Below, in pieces: positions 21,781-32,479 of a DNA stretch of 64,000 nt. Numbering within the stretch: position 1 is the stretch's first letter; every line of letters begins with the position of its first letter. This DNA is from Bryoerythrophyllum caledonicum (lineage: Eukaryota; Streptophyta; Bryopsida; Pottiales; Pottiaceae): the NCBI GenBank assembly GCA_963971425.1, contig OZ020519.1:13470028-13534027 (forward strand). Reading direction: 5' to 3'. Under the pieces are notes generated by a model. It did no database searches, was not told the DNA's origin, and saw only the letters and a program-made list of their open reading frames with translations. The translations under genes and the position numbers were made by a program.

Positions 21781-22145
21781 ATTCACAATTCATCAAAGGT
21801 TGACTTTTCCACCATCCACCAAGTGGGCAAGATAATAGGAGCACCACGGTAGCATTCCCTATCAATTGGCGCCTTGGTGGCAATTGAAAAGTTACGCTCA
21901 ATCCAATTTTAGCGGGTTGTTGGTGGAGATCATTGGATAGTCATGGCACAACCACATCTCACGAGACTCCAAAACCTTCGCCACTTTTTGGTACAGTGGT
22001 CATTTGGAGTACAATTGGTGGCAATGCTTTAAAGGAGGGACTTGGAATTTACAACCAAAGACCCAACATTTGTCTTGCCCAAACTGCAACATAGCAAGAA
22101 TAATGGCAAAGGTTCAATTTTGGTCATCAAATTGTAAGATTTAAG

Positions 22146-22346
22146 GTAGCCACACCCTATTCCGTCCCTACACCCAATGCCGTCCAGATACCCTCCATGC
22201 ATTCATTTCAGAACAAGAATCCAGGAGGGTATATGATCTCTTATCTTTTAAAGGCTAGGTGATAAGAGATCATGTGCCCTCCTAGATTCTTGCATGCACA
22301 ACATTTGGACAGGAGTGGATGCATGGATGGAATACAATGTAGCTAC
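22146..22346. mobile_element. Near-full-length hairpin MITE
   Basis: The ends GTAGCCACA and (inverted) GTAGCTACA lead into an extended imperfect palindrome. Its core arms, 22214-22245 and 22261-22292, pair at 29 of 32 positions around a 15-nt loop (arms start CAAGAATCCAGGAGGG and CAAGAATCTAGGAGGG). A TTTA(A)G sequence flanks both sides. If transcribed it would fold into a long hairpin. I see no coding sequence. Confidence 0.75.
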
Positions 22347-22349
22347 TTT

Positions 22350-24766
22350 AGTTTTTTTGTGAAGAAAACTCTTGTTGCAGATGATATGACACACTATATT
22401 ATAACCTTACAATTGAGATTTTCAGTAAACACTTAGTAACAGCCAGATGTCAATTCTAAAATTTTGCCTTGGTATGTGTTTTTGGCATACCTCTATAAAT
22501 GTTGTAGTTTTTTCAACATAAGTATTTGTTCAACAACTTCAAACAATTTGATCATTTTTGAGCATGTGGATAACTTACTAAGCACAAAGGATTAAAAAAA
22601 CACAAACCATGTGAGTGAATCCACATGTAGCTATGCCCATTTGAACTAAAACTCCCCGGAAATTTGTGGTTCCAAAATAATTCCTTTTGTATTCTTGAAC
22701 CTTACAATCTCCTCAACCATAGACAATTAGGTTCTCAAAATTTGAAGGTGTGTAGCACTCATAGTAAAATAAAATTATAAGATCATAATGCTTAAAATTC
22801 ATAATCGTACGCATTTTTTAACACTTTCCAAGATGATGAACTCTTGAACCATGCCTACCCAAGCATTGAAGAATAAAAGAGTGCTAACCTTCAATTAGAA
22901 CTTGCATTTATAGAAAAAATGTCATGTTTGTGTTTTGTTCAATTTGTAACAAGTTTTGGATTGTCAATTTTAATTTGTATTTTTTTAATATTATTTAGCA
23001 ATAATAAATGTCTTTTTATATACAATATCAAGAGGTAGAACATTGTGTCAATTTAAAAATTTGAAAAGTCAATCAACAGGTCAAGTCTGTAGGAAAAAAA
23101 TGGAAACAACCTTGGAAGGAGTTGTAGACTTGTAGCCAAAAAGTAGATGATGATGACTTTCTAGATTATTTTAGGAGTCAATAAAAAAATGCACCCATTG
23201 GTTCAAAAATCAAATTAATTTTGAGTAACTATTTTGGTCGTAGGTTGATGTCCTTCTAGGGTTAAATGGATCAATGTTCCACGATGTATCAAAGATATGA
23301 GATGAAGATCACATAGACTAGGCAATGCAAATTTATTCATATCTTGCTTCCAGTTACTTCTATTTTCAAATTTTCAAATTTTCAACTTGGTCTCATACTA
23401 ATAAGTTTCATTTGCCTTTGTCGAAAGACTTTGGTCATGTTTTAATTTGTTGTAGATTTTTTTAGTAGCTATGACTATTTTCTATTAGTATGGATAATTT
23501 CATTAAAATGGCGCCATTCCTTGACTGTGGCACTTTTACGGTTTAGACCATGTGGTCCAAAATGTATACCAATCCTAGATTTCACTCATATGGTTTAGAC
23601 CACATTATTTGAAATGTATAAAGGTCCTAGATTTCACTTTTACAATTTGGAAAATTGACGCATGGAATATTGCTGTTTAATAAAAATTTCCATTTGTATT
23701 TTTATTTCTCCCTACAAGTAGTTTGTGCATATTCTCAAATTTTATTGTTTTTACATTCCATGTTTTTTTGAGTTTTGCTTAATAGTGGAAGAGTTTTGTA
23801 GATTTAGCTCAGATTTTTCTCAAAGTGTTTAACACTAGTGGAATATTCATCATGGTGTTAAATATTTGAGAAAGATCTCAATTTTCATGATATCACTTTT
23901 CTAGTTTCTCCTCCTTTGATGTTGAAGAATTCAGATTGACAATGATTCTTCTTGCATTTGTATTCCTTTGTCAATGTTTGTAGAATCAAACCAGTAGTTC
24001 AAATTGAATTCAATGTCATCACTACCACCTTCTGCTTGTAATAATAGAGGGAAACATTAGAGAAAATATGGACTCTCTAGAGGGCTTTGAGGGTTTGACA
24101 AGCCACTCTATATCCAAAGTCCTAGTGAGCTAGAAAAGGACAACATCTTTGACAAAAAAAAAAGATTCATACAAGGTGAATATCTTCACTATCAAAGGTA
24201 TATCTCCTTTTCATATTACAGGATGTCAGATGCAGTGCTGGGAAGGCGTTGCTAACTGACCACATGCTCTGACCACAACAACAGATAACAATAACTGTCG
24301 TCCCCTCCTCCATTTAACTACTATTCTTTTCCATTCAATGCTTTGACAATTGCCTTGACTGACAATGTGTGTCAATAGGGGAAAAAATTTTGTGTGGACA
24401 AAATAGAAGTAAAAGAGGGGTCCTTTCCGGCACTCCTTAGCAGCCCTCCAGAGAGTCCATATTGTCTCTAATGCATGTGCTTTGCCTGGAGACGATTTTG
24501 TCTCAACTAAATTGGTTACCTCAAGTGTTAGATGAAAGAGGAAGAATAAAAATTTCAATGTTGGTGGTGTCTCTGTACCATCATTGTCAAGTCTAGGTTC
24601 TGATGTTTGCTTAGTTTGATCCATCAATTCAGACGTTGACTACAAGTCATGGTCTGCAATTAGAGGTTGAGTTTTACCAGCTTCTGTTGCCTTTGATTCA
24701 CTTGCAATATTAAACCAAACTAAAAACTAGGTTAATTCATTTCCAGATGAATTGTTTGGAGTAGAC
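22350..24766. other. Intergenic DNA left of the Harbinger element
   Basis: AT-rich, with no recognised gene. A 133-codon frame at 24226-24627 (-) is the longest and lies in a less AT-rich patch (24200-24950), but it shows no motif I know and no flanking exons, so it is left uncalled. A CTAATA-poor stretch 23500-23640 contains two similar halves (tttagaccatgtggtccaaa / tttagaccacattatttgaa), a weak local duplication. Confidence 0.35.
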
Positions 24767-24769
24767 TTA

Positions 24770-24786
24770 GGGTCCCTTCCCACCTG
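24770..24786 (+). repeat. Left terminal inverted repeat of the Harbinger element
   Basis: GGGTCCCTTCCCACCTG; pairs with 30672-30688 with one mismatch at the ninth base. TTA target duplication precedes it. Confidence 0.92.
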
Positions 24787-25345
24787 TGGCATGCAGAGAC
24801 GATAGACACAGAGTAACATGTGTTTGCAAACTCGCCCTTCACACATGAATCGGTGTTTGTTGCCAAACCCAACCCGAGCCTACGTGGCAAGGTTGGATGG
24901 TTGTTAAATGATCCGTTATAATCACTTATCATCCCGTTCCGGTGTAGCAATTCATATCAGTTCATTTATCGTGGAAATTCTTATATCTATGAAATGTTAA
25001 GATTTCCAAGACATGTCAGAGATGGTTGCTATATCACCTTGAATCCGCGCTTTTCCTATCGTCCTCCGTACCCCCCGCGCTTTTTGAAACGCCTTGTGTC
25101 GCCCCGTGGTTTTCCGATCGCCTTGTGTGACCCTCTGCATTTTCAATTGTCTTCCCAGTTTGAAACGTCTTCCTACCGTATCGCCCTCTCACTCGCTAGA
25201 TCGCAAATTTGTTTCACTCGCTCCAATTTGTTTCATTTGTTTCACTTAGCTTGTAGTGAAATTGCGCTCTAGCTCCATCGATTTGCATGGTATGCACAAT
25301 TTTTGGATTCTTTGCAATTTGTTTTGACTGCAGCATTCTTCTATT

Positions 25346-25445
25346 TCGGCTCACCAATCTTTCAATTATCGCATTCTCTTGCTCACAAATATCTTTCAAT
25401 TTTTGCATTCTCGGCTCACCGATCTTTCAATTATCGCATTCTTGC
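25346..25445 (+). repeat. Degenerate tandem repeat in the leader of the MYB-like gene
   Basis: Three roughly 40-bp units share the phrase ctcac.a(t)atctttcaatt followed by t(c/t)gcattct; the first and third are almost identical (cggctcaccaatctttcaat and cggctcaccgatctttcaat). It lies in the presumed 5' leader, just before the ATG at 25452. Sub-terminal repeats can be transposase or accessory-protein binding sites in this superfamily; that role is a guess here. Confidence 0.6.
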
Positions 25446-25451
25446 AGTAAA

Positions 25452-27068
25452 ATGGAAGTTGCGGCGGGCGCTACAGGAGACTTGCAAACCTGCTCGCAAG
25501 AATCTGAGCACAGCATACAAAGTGAGTTCAAAAACATGTTCAATTAGGGTATAAATTCTATTAAACAAGAATCTAATTGGAACATGTATTTGCATTGTTT
25601 GAGTGCCATGGAACTTGAGAGGGTCATCGGAGTGTGAGCCATGATCTAGGGCTAGGTTCAATGTCATCGAGGGTCATCAGGGTTGTCAGATTGAGCCGCA
25701 CCTGTCGGGACTTTGATCGCACATGTCGAGACTCTGACTTTGTAGATTACCTTGAATCATTTTTCTAGATGCCCCAGACTTCTCGAATGGTCTTCCAAGC
25801 CCTCACCAACGCCGCACTTCTTCCATATCATCAGGGAAACGAAAAGCAACTTCATCAAGACCGTCTGTCAGAAAAGAAGGTGTGAGAAAGGAACGTCAAC
25901 CCAATTGGACGCAGATTGAAATAGCAGCCTTGATTCAAGCGAAAAGAGATAAGTTTCTTGAGAACTTGGACAATGTTCATGACCCAAATCTCATGCGTAG
26001 AAAGGCAACGCAATGGAGCAAGATCTCAGCAAAGGTCATGGAACTCTACGGTGAACTTGTAGAGTGTGAGTGCCCCAAACGCTCTTGCAAAGAGAAATGG
26101 GGCACCCTCCTTGTGGATAACAAGAAGATTTTCGATCATCACAAAGGCACTAGAACGAATTCATACTGGGAGTTGAGTCCACTTGAATGTGTGTCTCTTC
26201 ATCTACCTCGAAATTTTCTCCGTGAAAACTACAACAATATTGACGATTGGTTTCACGTCAAACCAATCATGAACCCTCCACACTTACGAGATCTAAGCCA
26301 ACCTGGAGATGCGGTGTACAATCGTGCTGCGGCTGTAAATAAACATCGCCCTCAAGACATGCAACATGTTAATATTCCAGATTCTGGAAGTAGCGACATG
26401 GAAGTCCAAGCACCCTATCAGGAGACACTGTGGCATGGATGTTTTCTATCGTGCAGAATTCTCCAATCTGTCAAGTGGCAACAACTCTTAATTTTCCAAC
26501 TCCCTCTCATGGTCGACGTGTGTCGACACCTTCTCCTGATCACCCGGTACTCTCTCCCGCTTGCCTTGCGAGCAATCATCTGGATCCTGTAAGACTCTCA
26601 TCCTCAGAAGCTTCATTTGTGGACCTTACGAAAAAGTTTGGGAACACAGGCTAGCGACAAAAATTAGTTTCCGGTCACAAGCAAATTGCACAGGCTACGC
26701 AAAACACTGGTGAAAATTTAATGAAGACTATGGAAAAATTGAATGAGCAAGACAGAAAGTTGCAATGGGACATCTTTCAGGAGCAACTAAACTACAACAA
26801 AGAGAGAGACATGATTGCTTAAGAAAATGCACGCTTGACACATATTAATCAATGATCCCTTGTTCAAACGATCACTGGACTTACACAAGTTCTCATTGTT
26901 AGCCTGTACCGACTTCCTCTTTATCCATCTCGTTACAGCGCTCCTCCTCACCCTGTAATGAGTGAAGATGAACATATTCACCCCCTCTACCATTCTGCTA
27001 CTAGTCATGCATATGGAGTTGAAAATCATCAAGCTGATGTTGCTCATGGAGTAGGTACTTCTAATTGA
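25452..27068 (+). pseudogene. Harbinger MYB/trihelix-like accessory protein, two exons, broken
   Basis: Exon 1 (25452-25521) starts ATGGAAGTTGCGGCG and ends before GTGAGT. The intron ends TTTTTCTAG and exon 2 opens at 25769; the join is in frame (phase 1). Exon 2 encodes a basic Ser-rich linker, then the MYB/trihelix domain: RQPNWTQIEIAALIQAKRDK, WSKISAKV and KRSCKEKWGTLLVDNKKIF. In this superfamily the accessory protein binds DNA and brings the transposase into the nucleus. Between about 26395 and 26440 the frame shifts. The new frame holds a Pro/Ser-rich stretch and a C-terminal coiled coil (LMKTMEKLNEQDRKLQWDIF). It is cut by TAG at 26652, TAA at 26819 and TGA near 26852. Coding similarity to the family runs on to TGA at 27066. 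I call it a recently decayed gene. Confidence 0.8.
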
Positions 27069-28648
27069 ACTCAAGATTCTTGAGATGCTTCATAGTAGGC
27101 TTGTGGTAGACTTGTACGCTCTGTTTACGAATCTTGCTCAAGGATCCTGTGCATGACATGCTTCATTAGAATCAACTCTCATTAGATTCAGCTCTCATTA
27201 GATTCATTCTTTATTAGATTTAGTTCTCTCTATTTTCCAAGTGCTAGGATGCTACAAAAGTTCAGAAGATTCACTATTGTTGATTCTAAGCGAGCAAACT
27301 CAAAGGCTCCAAAGATGAACATGCCTCTGTAGCATAGCAATGACTTCATGCCCAATGTCAAATACAAGAGAATACCTGCATCATTTTTGCTCATCAAAGT
27401 GAGATGCTTCTTAGTCACTGGTCTCCACCATGAAGTCTCGATTCTCCATTTGCATACCGCTTATGTCAAACAAGAGTATCAAAGTCTGAAGCACGCTGTT
27501 CACTAATGTACATCAGGATTCATGAAAGTAATACCAAGCAGCAAGTGCCTACAATGCTGATTTAACAAACACATGGCTAAAACTCAAAACAAATAAGGTC
27601 AAAGAGTTTCTAATTGAATTCCTTGCCTCTATCCTTTTACTCCCTCTCATGTTGTACAAAACATTACTCACATGTTTCAAACCCTGCAGAAATCCGTGAA
27701 TATGAGCCAATGCATGAGATTTTGAATTGAAGTTATTCTACATGAAATTTGCCCCTTGGATTGATTCTTCACTTAGAAGTTCTGTCGTTGAAGAATCGGA
27801 GTTATATATTCTACGTAAAACTTGATCCAAGAATTGATTCATCGCACTTGCAATTTCACATTTCAGTCACCTGGTTGCATTTCACTGTTAGTTACTTGAG
27901 ATTCCAATTTGTCTGTTCCAGCACAATATCTTGTTTTCAGATAATTTTTCCATGCAGTTCAATTTCTTAATTTGATTTTTTGAAAAAAGTAAGAGAGACT
28001 GTTTTCTTGTAAGAGAGACTGTTTTTGACTTTGATATTGCTCACTATTTCAGATTTACAATTGCCAGGACTTGTGATTTGTGTAAAGTTATCGACACCCA
28101 GAAGTTTAGGGCCTGGACTTTGTCAATTGCTTGCAGAGCCAGATTAGACCGACTGCAGTGCATGAATAAGGAGTAAGGCGATGATTTCATGCCTTGGATC
28201 CTCCTACGCAACTATTCACTGCTCAAAATTGAACGGAGGATTCTCCACAATGGGCATCAACCCCCAAGCTTTCATTAGTGCAGACTCTACAATGCAGCTA
28301 GAAATTAAGCTACATCATGGGTTTATTCCAATTGCAAGCTGCCCAAATGGAGCAAGCGAATCCACAATCTACAAGAAGTCACGCTTCTGGATATCTTCTT
28401 TCTTGATCCAAGTGCAGTAATTCCCAACGAGTTTAGGTCCTGCAAAACATGACAGTTGAAGCAAAGAGGACAATGTCAAACTAGCAAAGCCTAATTCAAA
28501 GGATAATCTTTACTATGAAATTCTTGATAGTAGTATTCTTCACATTTACCACACTATTGATGAACAAGGTTCCATTGCAACAAATGATGCAACAAAAGGA
28601 AAGACCAGTAGTTGATGTCGGTAGACTGTGAACTTACAGTTTGAGAAA
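27069..28648. other. Spacer between the convergent Harbinger genes
   Basis: No further gene. A 15-18-bp phrase (ctcattagattca) recurs three times at 27176-27215, and 'gtaagagagactgttttc' is duplicated at 27990-28028. Probably the two 3' UTRs and spacer. Confidence 0.5.
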
Positions 28649-29821
28649 TCAAAGTAAATTGCGTTGTCTGCCAAGATATTCTCCCAGTGCTTCTCGCATG
28701 TGTGTTGCTTGTGGAAGTTGTTGGATGTTCTCATCTTGTACTTGAGCAACATCTTCTTGATCAGCTTCATCACCATTTGCCAAGCCTTCCACCTACAAGA
28801 GCTCCATAAGCCTCTCTACCTCCTGAGGATCCTGCCCAAGAAGAATGTTGTGCAAATAACAACATGCCATTACAACATCTGGCAAGAATATAACATGAAG
28901 TTCGGATTTCTTCATCAATTCACGGAACGTTTGTTTCAAAACCCCAAATGTGTGTTCTACTACACTCCTTCCATGCTTGTGCTTGTGGTTGTAGAGTTGC
29001 TCCAGAATAGTTAATCTACTCTCTCGGTGAGGAGTCATAATGTAATTCAGCGAAGGGTAACCCTTATCTCCCAAAAGATAAGGTGGAAATCCCTCATCTG
29101 AAACTGGGAGACCTGCTATCAAGTTGCTGTTTCTAGCCCTTTGGTTATACAAACTAGACCTCTTGAGAACCCTCACGTCATTCAAGCTTCCAGGCAATCT
29201 GACAAAAACATCAAGGAACTGTTTTCTCTTGTTTACAACTGCTTGACAAACCAAACTATAGCCATTGGTTTTGAAGTAATAAAAGTCTTCTGCAAAGCAT
29301 GCTGGTTTTGCAATGCTGAAATGCGTCCCATCAATGGCTCCAAGCACTGCTGGTAAGTCACAGTATTGCTTGAACTCCTCCATGTTTATGAGAGCCTGCT
29401 TACGATCTAGCCACTGAATCTTATTCTTGAAAACCACGTTGATTGCATTCACAACTTGTCTCAATACCGTTGAAACTGTAGACTCCCCGATTGCAAAGAA
29501 TTCTGAAACCACTAGCAATGATGCACCCTGTACAAGCTTGTAGATTGCTGCTGCTGTTCGAACCCTGATAAGAATGGCTTTCTGGTACTTTGTATCTCGC
29601 TTCTGAATATGTGGTTCCAAGATACTTGCTAATCGAAACAGGGACTCCTTCGTCATTCTGAAATTTGCAATCCATCTGAGGTCATCGTACTCAGTGCATA
29701 GAAAAATAGAGAACCAAGCCGTGGACCTTGGCTTAATCCAGAATCCCACTTCCTCATCCAATAGTAATTCTGCATTACTAATGCGGAAATCATGGAGAAT
29801 AGAAGAGACGATACGATCCAT
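28649..29821 (-). pseudogene. HARBI1-like DDE transposase with an in-frame TAG near the C-terminus
   Basis: An open frame of 342 residues (29821 down to 28796) encodes a nearly complete HARBI1-family nuclease, which cuts the element ends and joins them to TWA sites. A helix-turn-helix-like segment (FFAIGESTVSTVLRQ) lies near residues 109-123. Catalytic residues visible are D164 (LGAIDGTHFSI), D252 (LLGDKGYPSLNY) and E289 (SVVEHTFGVLKQTF). The frame meets TAG at 28793-28795. It then stays open in the same phase for 47 more codons to TGA at 28649. That extension holds REALGEYLGRQRNLL, a tail like those ending plant HARBI1-type proteins. The TAG is therefore probably a nonsense mutation removing the tail; the DDE core is untouched, so some activity cannot be excluded. 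Single exon; start chosen at the first ATG of the conserved frame. Confidence 0.88.
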
Positions 29822-30671
29822 TTGTTGGAGCGTGTTGTGAACTCAAAGAAATGGTGGTGCAATCTCCATCGGATCTTCCCCTCTGTCTTGTTGTGGAGCT
29901 TCCATACTATTGTGAATGTTTTGCAACAATAAAATCAAGGCTGTCAAGAAGCACACAATCTCCTGCGGCTTTGTGATCATCGTGGGAATGATTCTCAGAC
30001 AATCACGGAATTGGTTGATTCATGAATTAGAATATGTGGAGATGCTTGCCAAGCAATATCTCACTCAGAATTGAAGCATTGAGTGCTACTCATGGATTCT
30101 CACTCAAAAAAGACATCAAACAAACAGCAAACTCATCTCCCGCTAAACAACAATCTCATGAACCGCCTTGAAAGCTTTGCAGCGCCATCTTCTCTATACC
30201 AACACCACCCGAACACTTCGACACAGAGGACATCTACAACATACACTTCAACGCCTCAATATTTCACTTGACAAATTGGCGTTCAATTTGAATTATGCTG
30301 CCCAATTAATTTAAACCAAAGTCACGCAATTTGTCCATCCTGCAGTTAGGGTAATCTAAACTGGGAAGAGTTTCAGCACAAGAAGAGTTTCAAAAATCAA
30401 TCGGTAATGCGCGCGAGAACAAGAGCAATAGTTACCACCAATTCTTTGATGTGAATGCAATTCAATCCACGGCGGTGATACGGAATGGAGTTTCTTAAAA
30501 TGAGCCTTGGTGAGAAGGCAACTTTTTCTAACTACGCAATACCAAACCCTGACAAGCGTTCTTGCGTTCATCGGACGTCAGTATATCCAGTTTATAAATA
30601 TTCAATGTGAATAGGATTTGGCTTTTTCTAAACTCCGATTGTAGACCTAATTGCTCGCATGGTAACTTGCT

Positions 30672-30688
30672 CAGGTGGGCAGGGACCC
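30672..30688 (-). repeat. Right terminal inverted repeat of the Harbinger element
   Basis: CAGGTGGGCAGGGACCC on +, followed by the TTA target duplication at 30689-30691. Confidence 0.92.
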
Positions 30689-30864
30689 TTAGAGTCTAAT
30701 CAAAATGAAATACTAGTTGATCATTGGAATCTTCCGCCAGTGATATTTGTTACGCAAATATTCTTCTGAATGTCGAGTTAGAGTTTCTTACCATATGAAC
30801 TGTAGTTGTTGAGTCTGAAGTCCCTTTTGCAATTGATCATGTAGCTTCTGATGTTAATTCACAG

Positions 30865-30987
30865 GGGGCTTATATTCAGTTCCCGGAGTCAAAATTCTCA
30901 GTGAGTCTTACTTTTCCTGGTGTGTTGTACACTAGGATAAAGTGAGACTCACAGGTAATTTTGACACTGGGAATTGAATATGAGCCC
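30865..30987. mobile_element. Hairpin MITE
   Basis: The arms GGGGGCTTATATTCAGTTCC and (inverted) GGGCTCATATTCAATTCCC continue through GTCAAAATT and GTGAGTCT(T/C)AC almost to the centre, so nearly the whole 123 bp folds on itself. It starts only 174 bp outside the right TTA of the Harbinger element. Non-coding. Confidence 0.75.
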
Positions 30988-30989
30988 TT

Positions 30990-31490
30990 TGTAGTTGTCG
31001 TTGTAGATTTGCATACTACGTTAAGTTGCTAGTGTGTGTTCTTGAATGTTGATGATGATAGGATTGATAATATTCTCAACCGTAGTCCAAAGTCAAGTCT
31101 ACCGAATGATTGTTGGTTATGAAATAGATTGAATTTGTTTAATCCTGAGATCTAGAGACTTGGATGCTTCTTTGCTCTTCTTTGATGAACTCTGACTATT
31201 TGAGGAATTATGTTCATTGCTTTGCAATTCTTTTTGATCAATGTATGCAAAGACAATGGTGAGATGTCCGACAAACTTGATTGGAAACATGTAAAACAAC
31301 GTGAATAGATTGTTATGTCAGCATCTTTTGGCAAGCATTCGGAGTGTAACAAAGATCTTAGAGACAATGCTTAACACTGACTAACCAACCCATTTTTATG
31401 AACATTGACAAGGCTATATTAGAGTCAATGAAGATGTCTCAATATCTAATACATTAGGTTTGTTTGAAATATAAGAGACAATAAAGTAAA
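30990..31490. other. Intergenic DNA, nothing recognised
   Basis: Short overlapping minus-strand frames only; no motif or element end seen. Confidence 0.4.
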
Positions 31491-31960
31491 CCAGCCCATT
31501 GCGGTCAAATGATCCATGGGGGACAGATGATGACCCCATTGTGGTTTTTTTTACCACAATTAATGTCTCACCTAACTCTAATAGAATGATTACTAACCTC
31601 ATTAGGAACATTGAGCAATTTCAGTGTAAATCATTATAGAAAGTGATTTTTTCAAGACATTTTCAGTCCTTCTACATTACAAAATATTTTGACTGCCTTA
31701 GAAGAGTTGGATGACCATCATGGGTACACTGTATGTTGGTTTTGGGACAGTCTGTTGACTCCTTTGAATTGAACACTTCAAAAATTCATAGCTAATTCAT
31801 ACTCTGTCAAAAAATTATAGTTTCAATTGCCTTCACAATTTCTCACGCTTGTCTTCACATGGGAAAAAAAATTGAGATTTAAGTAGTAGAATGATGGCAG
31901 ACTCTTTATTCTGACCACAATGGGTTGATTTACCTTAGAGAAATGTATCAAGGTCTGAAC
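31490..31960 (+). repeat. Dispersed repeat, copy 1 (pair with 54770-55245)
   Basis: Aligns along its length with 54770-55245: 'gaccccattgtggtttt' / 'gaccccattatggtttt', 'aagtgattttttca', 'ttggttttggg.cagtct', 'aacacttcaaaaattcata' and 'aatgggttgatttacctta' / 'aatgggctgttttacctta'. Non-coding; ends not defined. Confidence 0.65.
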
Positions 31961-32014
31961 TTTCAAGATTTTGAAACTAGAGTGAATAGTATCGGATCTC
32001 CATATTTGAAGTGA

Positions 32015-32470
32015 GTTCTTTAACCCTGTAATGCCGCATTAGACACTAAGTGTCCAATGGATACCAGAGAATCTTTCCATATAAGAGAGAAGTGCAATTG
32101 TTCATCCTTGGAATTTTGTGCAAAAAAAGGAGGTCTTATATAGTAGTTTGACCTCCAATGAGTACTTTTATTTTTTTCAAAGTAAAAGATTCACACTATA
32201 GTAAATAGGACAATTTCCATGGTGATCAGCTTGTCTATATAGGGTTAACTATGGAAGGACAAAATGGTCATCGTGGAAAACATTCTTTTTGGAACAATGT
32301 GTATCATTAATTGAAAAATTTCAAAAGCACTCATTGGAGGTCAAACTGCTCTACAAGACCTCCTTTTTTTGCACAAAATTCTAAAGATGATCATCTACAT
32401 TTCTATTTTATATGGAAAGATACTTTGTCATCTATTAGACCATCCTAGTCTACAATGTCCTTAAAAAGTT
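32015..32470. mobile_element. Foldback element with ~110-bp arms
   Basis: Left arm 32075-32180 (ttccatataagagagaagtg ... aaaaaaaggaggtctt ... tttgacctccaatgagt) and right arm 32318-32425 are inverted copies with scattered differences. A second, left-half copy lies at 60945-61165. Non-coding. Confidence 0.7.
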
Positions 32471-32479
32471 AATAGCCTT

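Larger units (their letters stand above)
24770..30688. mobile_element. Complete PIF/Harbinger-type DNA transposon
   Basis: The 17-bp terminal inverted repeats are GGGTCCCTTCCCACCTG (24770-24786) and, inverted, GGGTCCCTGCCCACCTG (30672-30688), with one mismatch. TTA stands directly outside both ends (24767-24769 and 30689-30691), the 3-bp TWA target duplication typical of this superfamily. The 5,919-bp interior carries the two genes expected of an autonomous member: a MYB/trihelix-like accessory protein on + (25452-27068) and a HARBI1-like DDE transposase on - (28649-29821), convergent. Both have lesions, so mobility in cis is doubtful, although the ends look competent for trans-mobilisation. 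Confidence 0.93.

Noticed and set aside
24226..24627. 133-codon minus-strand frame as a gene
   Set aside because: No motif, no exon neighbours and no match to a family I know; length alone is not enough.
28793..28795. Stop-codon reassignment or readthrough to explain in-frame TAG/TAA/TGA in transposon genes
   Set aside because: All three stop codons occur as lesions, only in transposon genes, while the PPR gene reads normally; decay explains it.
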